A stretch of 36,900 nucleotides of DNA from Anaerolineae bacterium (GCA_026645745.1 JAPKMU010000004.1:1-36900), one strand, 5' to 3'. Positions 1-9,584 are shown, numbered from the stretch's first letter. The notes: a model not told the origin generated them from the letters alone. Translations and numbers: made by a program.

Positions 1-2129
1 TCACCGACGCGGAAGTGTTCGGGTGGAGTCGTCCCGAACCGCGCCGCCGAAAAACCGTCAAGCGGGCGCGCACGCCGGAACAAAGCTACGCCGATCTTCG
101 GGATGGGGATGTCGTCGTCCATGTTGATTACGGCGTCGGCAAGTTCGCCGGACTGCGCCGCCGCACACTCGAAGGCGTTGAGCGTGAATATTTGGTGATC
201 GAATTTGCGGGAACCGACACGCTGTTCGTCCCGATCCATCAAGCGGATCGGCTCACACGCTATGTCGGACCTGATGACAAACCGCCTGCGCTGAGTAAGC
301 TCGGTCAGCAGGACTGGATCAAAGTCAAGACGAAAGCGCGGAAAGCCGTCGAAGAAGAAGCGCGCGAATTGCTTGCGCTCTACGCCCGACGCGCCGCCGC
401 CGTTGGTCACGCTTTCAACCTTGACACCCACTGGCAGCACGAAATGGAGGCGGCGTTTCCATACGTTGAAACCGAGGATCAGCTCAAAGCGGTGCGCTCG
501 GTCAAAGGCGATATGGAGCGTTCTATTCCAATGGATCGTTTGATCTGCGGCGATGTTGGCTACGGCAAAACCGAAGTTGCACTGCGCGCCGCGTTCAAAG
601 CGGTGATGGACAGCAAACAGGTTGCCGTCCTTGTGCCGACGACGATCTTGGCACAGCAGCACTACGAAACGTTTTCGCGGCGGCTTGCCCCGTTCCCGAT
701 CAAGGTTGAAATGCTCTCGCGCTTTCGCACGCAGCAGCAGCAGCGCATCGCGCTCGAACAGCTTGCGAAGGGCGAGATCGATATCATGATCGGTACGCAC
801 CGTTTGATTCAAGGCGATGTCAGGTTCAAAGATTTGGGCTTGGTCGTCGTAGACGAAGAACAGCGGTTCGGGGTCAAGCACAAGGAATATTTGAAGAATC
901 TGCGCGCTCAAGTGGATATCCTCACCTTAACCGCAACGCCGATCCCGCGCACGCTGTACATGAGCCTCGCGGGAGTGCGCGATATCAGCATGATCCAAAC
1001 ACCGCCGGAAGACCGACTTCCTGTGATTACGCACGTCGGTGAATTTGATGAACGGCTGGTGCGTCAAGCCGTCTTGCGCGAACTCGAACGCGGCGGTCAA
1101 GTATTCGTCGTTCACAACCGCATCGGAACGATTGATCTGCTCAAAGATCGGCTCGAAGAAATCCTGCCCGAAGCGCGAATCGTGATCGGGCACGGTCAAA
1201 TGGATGAGCGTCTGCTTGAGCATGTCATGACGGCGTTCGGCAACGGCGAATATGACATTCTGCTTTCGACCGCGATCATCGAAAGCGGGCTGGATATCCC
1301 CAACGCCAACACGCTGATCGTTGACCGTGCCGACTGGTTCGGTTTAGCGCAGTTGTATCAACTTCGGGGGCGTGTGGGACGAAGCGCGCAGCAGGCATAC
1401 GCATTCTTCTTTCATCCGCCGTCCAACCGTTTAACCGAAGATGCCCGCGCCCGTTTGGAGACGCTCACCGAATATACCGAACTCGGTTCGGGGTATCAGA
1501 TCGCCATGCGTGACTTGGAACTGCGCGGCGCAGGAGATATTTTATCGACGCATCAAACCGGGCATGTCGCGGCGATTGGCTTGCACCTCTATACGCAGAT
1601 GCTCGCCCGCACCGTTGCGGAACTTAAGGGAGTGCGCGATCAAGATAACGGGACGTTCCATCCCTCCGCGACCGCGCCGAACATCAGCGACAGCACGGTT
1701 CTACTCGATCTGCCGCTCCCCGCGTATCTGCCAACCGACTGGATACCCGAAATCTCGCTTCGGCTTCAGATTTACCGGCGCATCGGCACGCTGTCGAGCA
1801 TTGGCGAAGTAGACGCGATGCGCGATGAATTGATCGACCGCTTCGGCGTACTTCCGGCGGCGGTTGAAGGACTGCTGTATCAGATTCGTGTTAAACTGCT
1901 TGCACAGTCCGCCAACGCAAGCGCGATCCTCATGCGCGACAAACGACTCGAAATTCGGCTGCCTTATCTGGTCGAAGTTGACCGCGACCGTTTGGCGCGT
2001 CAGCTTGGGCGTGATGTGCGCGTCACCCGTACAGCGGTCGAATTGAGCATCAGCGATCAGTGGCATGAACGGTTGATCGAACTGCTCACCCACTTCGCTT
2101 ACAGCATCCGCGAGACATCAGGATTGTGA
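1..2129 (+). CDS. mfd: Transcription-repair coupling factor Mfd, C-terminal part (5' end outside window)
   Basis: Mfd is a cytoplasmic DNA translocase that removes stalled RNA polymerase and recruits UvrA. The open frame runs off the left edge; codons before the GTG at 15 read in frame (TDAE then VFGW), so that GTG is internal and the start lies upstream. Counting from it, a CarD-like polymerase-interaction domain lies near residues 28-85 (GDVVVHVDYGVGKF), Walker A GDVGYGKTE at 179-187, the DEEQ box at 280-283, TATPIPRTL at 306-314, RGRVGR (motif VI) at 451-456, and the C-terminal TRCF domain from about 560. The missing part would be the UvrB-like N-terminal domains. The next gene overlaps its stop by 4 bases. 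Confidence 0.97.
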   Translation, partial: TDAEVFGWSRPEPRRRKTVKRARTPEQSYADLRDGDVVVHVDYGVGKFAGLRRRTLEGVEREYLVIEFAGTDTLFVPIHQADRLTRYVGPDDKPPALSKLGQQDWIKVKTKARKAVEEEARELLALYARRAAAVGHAFNLDTHWQHEMEAAFPYVETEDQLKAVRSVKGDMERSIPMDRLICGDVGYGKTEVALRAAFKAVMDSKQVAVLVPTTILAQQHYETFSRRLAPFPIKVEMLSRFRTQQQQRIALEQLAKGEIDIMIGTHRLIQGDVRFKDLGLVVVDEEQRFGVKHKEYLKNLRAQVDILTLTATPIPRTLYMSLAGVRDISMIQTPPEDRLPVITHVGEFDERLVRQAVLRELERGGQVFVVHNRIGTIDLLKDRLEEILPEARIVIGHGQMDERLLEHVMTAFGNGEYDILLSTAIIESGLDIPNANTLIVDRADWFGLAQLYQLRGRVGRSAQQAYAFFFHPPSNRLTEDARARLETLTEYTELGSGYQIAMRDLELRGAGDILSTHQTGHVAAIGLHLYTQMLARTVAELKGVRDQDNGTFHPSATAPNISDSTVLLDLPLPAYLPTDWIPEISLRLQIYRRIGTLSSIGEVDAMRDELIDRFGVLPAAVEGLLYQIRVKLLAQSANASAILMRDKRLEIRLPYLVEVDRDRLARQLGRDVRVTRTAVELSISDQWHERLIELLTHFAYSIRETSGL

Positions 2130-3142
2130 TCATGAAACGACTGCTGAGCGCTGAACGAGGTTCTCTGCTGTTCCGCCTGCTCGTGATCGGCTGCCAAGCG
2201 GTAACGATCCTGCTTACGTGGGAATTATGGCAGAACCGAACCCTGCCTCCACTTTTGCCCGCGCTGCCGCTCCCGCCGTTCGATATGGCAGCGCTCTTGC
2301 TGATCTCGCTGGCGGTCATGGTTGTTCGCCCGCGCACGGGCTTGATCGCGCATACGCTCTTACTTGCCTATGCGATGTTGACCGATCAAACACGCTTGCA
2401 GCCGGAATTTATCTCGCTGGCAATCCTGCTGTGGGGGACGCTGAATAACCCAACCGCGAAAACAATCGCGCGCACGCATTTGATCGCCATGTGGACATGG
2501 GCAGGCGTGAATAAACTCCTCAGTCCCGCATTCATCGCGTCAACCGGACCCGCCATGATGCGCCCACTCTTCGGATTCATGCCGGAGTGGTTGATCGAGA
2601 ACGGCGGGATCATCATCGCCTTGACGGAAATCGTTCTCGGTCTAATGGTAATTCTCCCAATAACGCGCCGTCCCGCTGCGATGCTTGCGTTCGCGCTCCA
2701 CACCGGGATTTTTCTTACGCTGGCGTTCGGATTGAAGTACAACTCGGCGGTATGGGGTTGGAATGTCGCGCTGGCGTTTGCTGGATTCTATTTCGTGTGG
2801 AATTGGCGCGAGTCACCGTTTGCTGTCGTGCGCGGTGCACATCCGGTATTAGTCGGCGTGATTGTGTTGATGCTGATCTCGCCTATCGGGTTTTACGTGG
2901 GCGTTTTCGATGCTTACTTGTCGTACAACCTGTACTCGTCAAATACCGCAGACGCCTATGCGCGAATCAGTCCCGGTATTTCCATGCGTGAATTGAATGT
3001 TCCGTTTCCGCCGGAGCATCGTTTATACGAGCAGTTTTTTCGGATCACCTGCGAACCCGGCGACATCATGACGATTCGGGATTCTCGCGCCTATTTTGTT
3101 GACCAAGCGCTAAACGAGCGAACGCTCACGTGCGGGGCATAG
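2126..3142 (+). CDS. Multi-pass membrane protein, possibly HTTM/DoxX-like
   Basis: About 338 residues. A GTG at 2126 overlaps the mfd stop by 4 bases, and an ATG at 2132 is the alternative start; either way translation is probably coupled to mfd. Roughly eight hydrophobic segments lie in the first 265 residues, followed by a soluble tail of about 70 residues that is predicted outside the membrane. The stretch around WTWAGVNKLLSP resembles the helix pattern of HTTM/DoxX-type membrane proteins, but I cannot name a family with certainty. No catalytic motif is obvious. Function unknown; its position behind mfd does not by itself imply a repair role. Confidence 0.8.
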   Translation: MIMKRLLSAERGSLLFRLLVIGCQAVTILLTWELWQNRTLPPLLPALPLPPFDMAALLLISLAVMVVRPRTGLIAHTLLLAYAMLTDQTRLQPEFISLAILLWGTLNNPTAKTIARTHLIAMWTWAGVNKLLSPAFIASTGPAMMRPLFGFMPEWLIENGGIIIALTEIVLGLMVILPITRRPAAMLAFALHTGIFLTLAFGLKYNSAVWGWNVALAFAGFYFVWNWRESPFAVVRGAHPVLVGVIVLMLISPIGFYVGVFDAYLSYNLYSSNTADAYARISPGISMRELNVPFPPEHRLYEQFFRITCEPGDIMTIRDSRAYFVDQALNERTLTCGA

Positions 3143-3144
3143 AC

Positions 3145-3187
3145 AAAAAAAGAACGCGGCATCTGAGTACACCGCGCTCTCTTTTTT
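3145..3187. terminator. Bidirectional intrinsic terminator
   Basis: A 9-bp stem with one mismatch (3151-3159 AGAACGCGG against 3172-3180 CCGCGCTCT) is flanked by A6 on the left (3145-3150) and CTTTTTT on the right (3181-3187). It therefore works as a terminator in both directions. It sits between two convergent genes, the membrane-protein gene (stop at 3142) and the marR gene (stop at 3214). Confidence 0.85.
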
Positions 3188-3213
3188 ACTGAATGAACTT
3201 AAATTAGCGCTGC

Positions 3214-3690
3214 TTAACGCGCGCCGCGTGCGCCGTAATCTGCATAATCCGGCTCAACGCTTTGCAGCATCGCCAGCACATGCTGGAACGTTGCGAAATC
3301 TTCCGCCGAGAACATCCGGCGAATATGAGCGTCGATCTGTTCAGCGCTCTTGGTGACGGCTTCACGGTGCTGTTCAGCAGCTTTAGTGAGATAGATATGA
3401 ACAGCGCGGCGATCAGCCGGATCAGGTCGGCGCTCGATCAGACCCTTATCTTGAAGCTTATCAAGATTCGGAGTAAAGCTCGTGGCTGCACGTCCAACAG
3501 CACGGGCGAGTTCGCTCGCGTGCTGTCCATCACGCTCGTACAAAGCGCGAAGGATGTACCATTCAATGATCGTCAATCCGAGCGGCTGGACGGCGCGCCC
3601 GAAAAGTTGATCGAGGTTGCGGAGCGCAATATCGAGATTGCACCAGACCGAACCGTTGAAGCGCAGTTGCGTAGGCATGTAATCGTTCAT
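3214..3690 (-). CDS. MarR-family transcriptional regulator
   Basis: A 158-residue cytoplasmic DNA-binding protein with a winged helix-turn-helix. The MarR signature is visible: LTIIEWYILRAL for helix 2, then HASELARAVGRAATSFTPNLDKL as the recognition region, and the wing with DPADRRAVHIYLT (the DxRxxxxxLT pattern of the family). The start is ATG 3690; an in-frame ATG at 3678 is possible, and neither has a strong Shine-Dalgarno. Its target cannot be read from the sequence. The neighbouring genes (FHA protein, glycosyltransferase) run in the same direction but are more than 100 bases upstream, so it is probably transcribed alone. Confidence 0.93.
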   Translation of the reverse strand: MNDYMPTQLRFNGSVWCNLDIALRNLDQLFGRAVQPLGLTIIEWYILRALYERDGQHASELARAVGRAATSFTPNLDKLQDKGLIERRPDPADRRAVHIYLTKAAEQHREAVTKSAEQIDAHIRRMFSAEDFATFQHVLAMLQSVEPDYADYGARGAR

Positions 3691-3801
3691 ATGTGTTCAC
3701 TCTTGCTCAATACATGGCGAGATCGTAAATGAAAAATGTAAATAGTCGTATAGGCATATGGTACTATCATTCCTGCCATCAGAATGTTTATGAAAGGAAC
3801 T

Positions 3802-4143
3802 TTAGTCTTTCTGTTTGAGTAATATAAGTTCCAGCATACCTAATCGAAGTTCATCCCCGGGGTTAATACGGGATGGGTGATCTGGCACAAGCCGGATTCC
3901 ATTGACGTATGTTCCGTTGACTGAACCTAGATCGACCATATGCATTTCGCCAGAAAACTGAACCAGCGCTGCGTGACGGCGGGAAACACCGCGCTCGCGT
4001 GCCTCATAGACGGCAAGATCGACATCGGGTGAATACTGGATCGCCTCGTCAGACCGACCGAGAATGTATCCTTCCACGCCCGGACTGCCGAGCGTGATCC
4101 CGCTCGATTTGCCATGAAGCAGTTGCAGCAAATATTCCGCCAT
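3802..4143 (-). CDS. Small stand-alone FHA-domain protein
   Basis: 113 residues from ATG 4143. Almost the entire protein is one forkhead-associated domain, a phosphothreonine-peptide binder. The core motifs are present: YILGRSD (the GR pair), then RGVSRRHAAL (the SRRHA phospho-recognition loop), and DLGSVNGTYVNG (the NG..NG strand pair). It lacks a kinase, membrane or other effector domain. The start at 4143 has an AGGGG Shine-Dalgarno 8 bases upstream, and a good promoter lies just ahead of it. A longer in-frame reading from TTG 4203 is unlikely because that TTG lies within the -35 box. It presumably pairs with a Ser/Thr kinase encoded elsewhere. Confidence 0.92.
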   Translation of the reverse strand: MAEYLLQLLHGKSSGITLGSPGVEGYILGRSDEAIQYSPDVDLAVYEARERGVSRRHAALVQFSGEMHMVDLGSVNGTYVNGIRLVPDHPSRINPGDELRLGMLELILLKQKD

Positions 4144-4174
4144 TTGCACACACCCCTGTTCGGCACACTTGAAT

Positions 4175-4203
4175 ACTATACCGTATTCAATATCACGAAT
4201 CAA
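4175..4203 (-). promoter_or_regulatory. Sigma-70-type promoter of the FHA gene
   Basis: On the minus strand, TTGATT (4198-4203) is followed by a 17-base spacer and TATAGT (4175-4180). Transcription would begin near 4168, giving a leader of about 25 bases that contains the AGGGG ribosome-binding site before ATG 4143. Confidence 0.7.
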
Positions 4204-4253
4204 GTCCTAATTGTTACATGAGACACTGAGACATACGTAACATGTATTTCAGA

Positions 4254-6953
4254 TTATCGTGAAAACGGTTCTTGTATAATCACAAGATCACGAGGGGAAG
4301 TATCCGCTTGGTGAGCCAATACTAGCCGAACGCCTGTGCTTTGTAAATACCAACCGACATGAATTTGGTTGAATTCTGAGAGAGGGAATTCATACACATC
4401 CTGAACATACTCCCCTTCCGCCCACAGCCGCGTTGAATAGGTGTTCATCAACGGCTGTGCATCGATTTGCGCGGCGATTTCGCCCAACGCATCGACCAAG
4501 TGCACAAATACGGTGTAATCCGCGTCCATTTCGCGGAGCGCCTGCCATACGAACGCAATCCGAATTGTGTCAGCGGAGATTTCGAGCGTATAACCATGCA
4601 GCGCGATTACGTCCTCAAATTCGACGAAAAGCGGCGTTTCAAACGGCGGCGGCGTAAACAACCGGGGTGTACCGGCGATCTCCAGCATCCCCAATTCCCG
4701 CGTCGCATCCCCCGCGCTGATCACAAGCGGGTAATCCCCTAAAGCAGTATCACGCGGAATATCGACGATGAGCCGCTGCGCGTAGATACCCAGCGCTGAC
4801 CACAAATCGGGTGGATAACCAAACGGAGCGCGGGCGATTTCGGTATCACCGAGCAGAATACGCCACTGATTCGGCAGATCAACCGCGCCGTCTGCACGCC
4901 AATACAACGAGAGCCGGAGCGTTTCACCGGGGCGGAGCGTCTGCGGGATCGCCTCTGTGCCGAGCAGCGTCACCCCCGGGGCAACCGCTTGATCGATTCG
5001 CTGTGGCAGCGGCGGCGCAGTAGTCATCGGATTTTCAGGCAGGATAACCTCAACGCTCCCGACGGTCTCCCAAACACCGCCGGATTCATACGGTTGGTAC
5101 TGATCGGCGGAGCGTGCGACCCACGCGACACGCACCGGATAGCGACCGGGAGCCGTCCCTACAGGGACCGCGAGCGAAGCACGCAAAAACAGCGTTTCGC
5201 CTACGCGCCATTGATCGGTATGCGCCATGTAAGGTTCAGCGCGGGTGAGGACGAATCCATTGGAGTCCTCAAGCTGAATCAGCGGCGTGAAGTCACCGAC
5301 AGGCGGTGCAGCGAGGATGCCCCATGCGGTGATCAGATCGAAGACCTGCCCCGGCTCAACCGTTTCGGCATAAATCCCGCTCGAACGCACCACTGTATTT
5401 TGTGGGGGATCGGCTGACTGCTGAAGGACTTCCCGAAGGTTTTCGCCGCTGACGCGGAACACATCAAAGGCAGGGCGGAGATCGGGCGCAAGCGGCACAT
5501 CAACGGTAATCCGTGCCGTTTCCAGCCAACGGTCGAACGGCGGGAGCGGCGGCGCGCTGCGCGGAAAAATCACCAACCCCGTTTGACCCGACGGCGGATC
5601 GATCAGGCTGTCCGTGCCGATCCATCTCACATTCGGAAGTTCTGCGATCATGAACGTCGGATGACCGAGATCGCGCGCGGCGACATAAAGCGTTTCGCCG
5701 CCCTGTTGATGCGCCGCCGCCCACGCTGACGCAGCAGCAAGATCGGCATCTGTTTCATAATATAAGTCGGCGCGACGTGCCCATGTGAAATACTCCGCAC
5801 CGACAAACACACCCCCGAAGGTTAAACCGATCATCAGCAGCGCGAGCGCAATCGGACGCGCCAAACGCGCCGTTATCGCCTCAAAACCGACGCCAACGAG
5901 CACATAAATCAGCGGAATCATCCCCAGCGAGCGCATATGACTGGGCGGTAACCCACCTACGCTGATGACACTGGGGATCACCATCAACGGCGAGAGCACC
6001 GCCAACGTGATCGCGGCTTTTTCCAGCGGCTTACCGGGGCGCGTCAACCGCCACAGCGCAATTCCCAGCCCAATCATCAGCAGCACGCCTTCAAACAGCG
6101 TCATATAAGGGCGACCGGGGATGTTATAACGCAGATATGGATCACCCTTGAGGAAAAACATTTGCAGGTGAAGCAGGATGCTCTCCGCAAGCGTGATGCT
6201 TTCGCCGCCCGTGACTTCAGCAAGGCGGTTAAAAAACACGTCCGGGCGCTGTATGGCATAAACAATCATCGGCAGTGCAGTGAGCGTCATCGCGCCGAAG
6301 AACGCGATCCCCTGCGGCACGCGCATCCGCCAATTACGCCGATCCGCGATCAACAGCACAAGCCCGCCAACTGCCAGCCACACCGGGAACAACCGCGACG
6401 AGTTATAGGTGTACAGTGCCCCGCCCGCCAGCACCCCCGCCGCGATCAACCACCCGTAACGGCGAGTGCCGCGTAGCCCACGCCATAAGGCGATCAGTGC
6501 GAGCGCCTGCATCAACGGCAGAGTTACCGCGCGGAATGCCTGACGCGCTAGCCAGATTTGCGGAAAGGCGGCTGCCATGCCCACACCCATCGCCAGCCCG
6601 ATAACGACTCCGCGCTGACCGCTGAACATCAAACGACCGAGCGCCATTGATGCGGCAACGGTGATCAAATTAGCGAAGGCATTCACGAGATGAAACGAGA
6701 ACATGCCATCGTAGATCAGCGCGACAAACGGCGCGGCGAGATAGAAATACAAGACTTCCCGCCCTTGATACGCCTCCAAAATTGGAAAAGGGCGTGCCCC
6801 ACCTTCGAGAATCGTGCGCGTGACGATCAGATTGACGGCTTCATCGTAGTGCGGTCCCGGCGGCAGCGCATGAAGTTGAACAATCCGCAAGCCCGCCGCC
6901 GCCAGCAAGATCACCAGTGCGGCGAAGACAAAGAGGCGGTTGTGAGCGTGCAT
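4254..6953 (-). CDS. GT-C fold membrane glycosyltransferase-like protein (PMT/ArnT-type) with C-terminal beta domains
   Basis: 899 residues from ATG 6953, which has GAGGG just upstream; an earlier TTG at 6971 would overlap the neighbouring gene. The first 400 residues hold about ten membrane helices. The first extracytoplasmic loop carries the acidic pair of GT-C enzymes (HYDE near residues 35-38), followed by a GREVLYFY segment, as in PMT/ArnT/GT39-type enzymes that use polyprenyl-phosphate sugars. Residues from about 430 onward look like several extracytoplasmic beta-sandwich units without clear catalytic motifs. The substrate is not predictable. The EamA transporter gene lies 7 bases upstream, so the two are probably co-transcribed. 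Confidence 0.82.
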   Translation of the reverse strand: MHAHNRLFVFAALVILLAAAGLRIVQLHALPPGPHYDEAVNLIVTRTILEGGARPFPILEAYQGREVLYFYLAAPFVALIYDGMFSFHLVNAFANLITVAASMALGRLMFSGQRGVVIGLAMGVGMAAAFPQIWLARQAFRAVTLPLMQALALIALWRGLRGTRRYGWLIAAGVLAGGALYTYNSSRLFPVWLAVGGLVLLIADRRNWRMRVPQGIAFFGAMTLTALPMIVYAIQRPDVFFNRLAEVTGGESITLAESILLHLQMFFLKGDPYLRYNIPGRPYMTLFEGVLLMIGLGIALWRLTRPGKPLEKAAITLAVLSPLMVIPSVISVGGLPPSHMRSLGMIPLIYVLVGVGFEAITARLARPIALALLMIGLTFGGVFVGAEYFTWARRADLYYETDADLAAASAWAAAHQQGGETLYVAARDLGHPTFMIAELPNVRWIGTDSLIDPPSGQTGLVIFPRSAPPLPPFDRWLETARITVDVPLAPDLRPAFDVFRVSGENLREVLQQSADPPQNTVVRSSGIYAETVEPGQVFDLITAWGILAAPPVGDFTPLIQLEDSNGFVLTRAEPYMAHTDQWRVGETLFLRASLAVPVGTAPGRYPVRVAWVARSADQYQPYESGGVWETVGSVEVILPENPMTTAPPLPQRIDQAVAPGVTLLGTEAIPQTLRPGETLRLSLYWRADGAVDLPNQWRILLGDTEIARAPFGYPPDLWSALGIYAQRLIVDIPRDTALGDYPLVISAGDATRELGMLEIAGTPRLFTPPPFETPLFVEFEDVIALHGYTLEISADTIRIAFVWQALREMDADYTVFVHLVDALGEIAAQIDAQPLMNTYSTRLWAEGEYVQDVYEFPLSEFNQIHVGWYLQSTGVRLVLAHQADTSPRDLVIIQEPFSR

Positions 6954-6960
6954 GAAACCC

Positions 6961-7893
6961 TCAGGAAACAATCGGCGCGGGGGCAGGCTGCACGGACTCG
7001 GTGGGTGCGCTGCCGCGCAGTTGCAGCAGAATCACGCTGGCGATTACGATCACGCCGCCAATCCATTGAATCGGCTGCATCAGTTCGCCCAAAATGACCT
7101 GCGCGAGTACCGCCGTCAACAGCGGCTCGATGGTGCCGAAGATCGCCGCCCGCGTCGGTCCTGCCGCTTGAATCCCCTTGTTCAGCATGATGATCGGCAT
7201 GACCGTACTGATCAGCACCAGCGCGGCAAGGTTAAGCCATGCGTTTGTGCCCTGCGGGATCGCTACCCCAGTGCCATTGATCACGCCGCCGCTAAACGCG
7301 ACTGCCGCCAAGAACACCAGCGAACCGCTCACCGTATAAGCTCCAGCGCGCACGGTGGACGAATGCCCTTTGAGTAAACGCCCCATCGCAATGAAATAGA
7401 TCGCCGCAAGGAAAGCATTCACCAGCGCGCACGCCACCCCGATCCACAAATCCGGGTTCGATCCCAAATCGAAGTCGGCAACGGTGAGCATCACGCCGAT
7501 CAGCGTGAGCGCCAGCGCAAACCAACCAACCCCACTCAAGCGTTCACCCAGAAAAGATGAAAAGAGCGCGGTCATGGCGGGGTAGGTGTAGAACAACACG
7601 AGATAAATCCCGGCAGGGATGTACTGCAAGCCAATAAACGCCGCCAGCCCTTCGCCCGCCAGCCCAAACCCAACCAGAAATAAGCCGAGCCGGGGCAGTG
7701 GTTTGGCAAAAGACGGGAGCGGCTTTGAAAAAGCGATCAGAATGAAGAAGGGAAGCGCGAAAAGATACCGCCAGAACGTAGTTTCGATGGGCGGAAGTCC
7801 GGCATCGCGCAGCCCGGCGGCGAAGATCGGCAGAAATGAATATCCAGTTATCGAACAGAGAATAAACAGCAAGCCGAGACGCTCACGCCGCAT
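6961..7893 (-). CDS. EamA/DMT-superfamily transporter
   Basis: About 310 residues and ten hydrophobic segments arranged as two EamA repeats. The first repeat ends near the YTYPAMTALFSSFLGERL segment and the second near the APTRAAIFGTIEPLLTAVLAQ-like region, with the typical conserved E-P-L before the ninth helix. Members export amino acids, nucleosides or other metabolites across the cytoplasmic membrane; the substrate here is unknown. ATG 7893 is preferred because AAAGG lies 9 bases upstream; ATG 7899 has too short a spacing, and TTG 7920 is a weaker choice. It lies downstream of nuoN in the same direction and directly upstream of the glycosyltransferase-like gene. Confidence 0.88.
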   Translation of the reverse strand: MRRERLGLLFILCSITGYSFLPIFAAGLRDAGLPPIETTFWRYLFALPFFILIAFSKPLPSFAKPLPRLGLFLVGFGLAGEGLAAFIGLQYIPAGIYLVLFYTYPAMTALFSSFLGERLSGVGWFALALTLIGVMLTVADFDLGSNPDLWIGVACALVNAFLAAIYFIAMGRLLKGHSSTVRAGAYTVSGSLVFLAAVAFSGGVINGTGVAIPQGTNAWLNLAALVLISTVMPIIMLNKGIQAAGPTRAAIFGTIEPLLTAVLAQVILGELMQPIQWIGGVIVIASVILLQLRGSAPTESVQPAPAPIVS

Positions 7894-7978
7894 ACACATT
7901 AACCTTTTGTTGAAAGCCAAGCGGAATTGTAGCGGATTCCGTCAAACGGTATGAGTCCATGTGGGGAAGGGGACAAGC

Positions 7979-8022
7979 TGATCGACACCCTCGCCAGCTT
8001 TCTGCGGCAAGGGTGTCGATCA
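7979..8022. repeat. Perfect 13-bp inverted repeat behind nuoN
   Basis: The arms TGATCGACACCCT (7979-7991) and AGGGTGTCGATCA (8010-8022) are perfect complements around an 18-base loop, which itself can add three GCC/GGC pairs. It lies 30 bases after the nuoN stop. No T-run follows on either strand, so it is more likely an RNA 3'-end stabiliser or a factor-dependent terminator than a classic intrinsic terminator. Confidence 0.7.
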
Positions 8023-8051
8023 AGATTAAAGATTACGCGTGAGGAAATTGC

Positions 8052-9554
8052 TTACGGGATGACGGCGAACAAACCGCCTTCGGTCAATCCGGTGGCAATT
8101 GCGGGCAGAATGCCGAGGAGCAGGGTTGCCGCAAATGCCGCATAAATCGCCCAATTCAGGTACGGGGTCGCACCCTTCGCTTCATCACCCGGCGCTTCTT
8201 TGAAGTACATGTTGAGGACGATACGCACGTAATAGAACGCGCTCACGATGCTCGTCAGCACACCGATGACGGCGAGGGGAACAAGTCCGGCATCAAGCGT
8301 CGCTTGAAACACGAACAACTTCCCCATAAAACCGCTGGTGAGCGGAATACCCGTCAAACTGAGCATGAAACCCGTCATCATCACGGCGAGAATCGGGCGG
8401 CTTTTCGCCAGTCCGTCAAAGTCCTCGATATTCGTGCCTGTGCCGTCGTCTTTCTCGACCGCCATCGCCACCGCGAACGCACCCAAATTGGTGAAGGCAT
8501 ACGCAAGCAGATAAATCAGCGCCGCAGTCGCCGCCGCTTCACCCACGCCCGCCGTTCCCGCAGCCGCAACCGCCATCAGGATATATCCGGCATGCGCGAT
8601 GGACGAGTAAGCAAGCAGACGTTTGACATTCGTCTGCGCGATAGCGACGAAGTTCCCCAAGATCACAGTCGCTGCCGCGATAATCCACATGACCTGCTGC
8701 CATGCCGCATTCGCGCCTTCGATCAGCACGAACGAGGGCAGACCCACGATCATGATGCGGAGGAGTGCACCGAAACCACCCGCCTTCGCGCCAACGCTCA
8801 TGAACGCCGTCACCGATGTAGGCGCGCCTTCGTACACGTCCGGCGTCCACGCATGGAACGGAACAACCGCGACTTTGAAGCCCAAGCCGACGAGCACTAA
8901 CCCGCTGCCGAGCAGAAGCAGGAGCACATTTGAATTCTGGCTTAGGTCAAGCCCGCTGATGGTTTGGAAAATCTGCGGCAGATTCGTCGTCCCCGTCGCG
9001 CCATAGACGAGCGCCGCGCCGTACACGAAGAACGCGCTGGCGAACGCGCCGAGGATGAAATACTTCATACCGCTTTCTTCGCTCTTAACGTCAGGCGCGC
9101 GGAACGCCGACAGCACATAGAGCGGGATGCTCAACAATTCGAGCGCGACGAAAATCACGATCAAATCGTTGGCGCTCACCATAAACATCATGCCGCTGAT
9201 CGTGAACAGCATCAGCGTGTAATACTCACCTTTTTCAATGCCGATCCGCTTCAGGTAATCGATGCTCATCACGATGCTGATGAAACCCGTTACCAGAATG
9301 ATCAGGTTCATGAACCCGCCGAAGCGATCCGCGACGAACAAGCCGAGGAAAGCATCACCGGAGGTATTGAAGGTGAACAGGTTCGCAATAAACGCGAACA
9401 CCAGCCCGCCCGCTGCCAGCCAAGCTGTGCGCGACTTCTGTTCTTTAGGGATGAATAAATCGATCACCAGCAGCACGCACGCCCATACCGCGACGGACAG
9501 CGCCGGGATCGCAACCCCCATATTGAGTGATTCTAAGGTTGGAATTTGCAACAT
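8052..9554 (-). CDS. nuoN: NADH-quinone oxidoreductase subunit N (antiporter-like)
   Basis: 500 residues, the usual length for NuoN, one of the three antiporter-like proton-pumping subunits in the membrane arm of complex I. The key residues are present: the TM5 glutamate in ALELLSIPLYVL (E139), the lysine in FKVAVVPFHAWTPD, and the lysine before LLAYSSIAHAGY. ATG 9554 has AAAAGGA 8 bases upstream. It is the last gene of the nuo cluster and is separated from nuoM by a 74-base gap holding a palindrome. About fourteen membrane helices are evident. Confidence 0.97.
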   Translation of the reverse strand: MLQIPTLESLNMGVAIPALSVAVWACVLLVIDLFIPKEQKSRTAWLAAGGLVFAFIANLFTFNTSGDAFLGLFVADRFGGFMNLIILVTGFISIVMSIDYLKRIGIEKGEYYTLMLFTISGMMFMVSANDLIVIFVALELLSIPLYVLSAFRAPDVKSEESGMKYFILGAFASAFFVYGAALVYGATGTTNLPQIFQTISGLDLSQNSNVLLLLLGSGLVLVGLGFKVAVVPFHAWTPDVYEGAPTSVTAFMSVGAKAGGFGALLRIMIVGLPSFVLIEGANAAWQQVMWIIAAATVILGNFVAIAQTNVKRLLAYSSIAHAGYILMAVAAAGTAGVGEAAATAALIYLLAYAFTNLGAFAVAMAVEKDDGTGTNIEDFDGLAKSRPILAVMMTGFMLSLTGIPLTSGFMGKLFVFQATLDAGLVPLAVIGVLTSIVSAFYYVRIVLNMYFKEAPGDEAKGATPYLNWAIYAAFAATLLLGILPAIATGLTEGGLFAVIP

Positions 9555-9584
9555 GCGCCTTTGTCCTTTTAGCGCCCACCTAAA

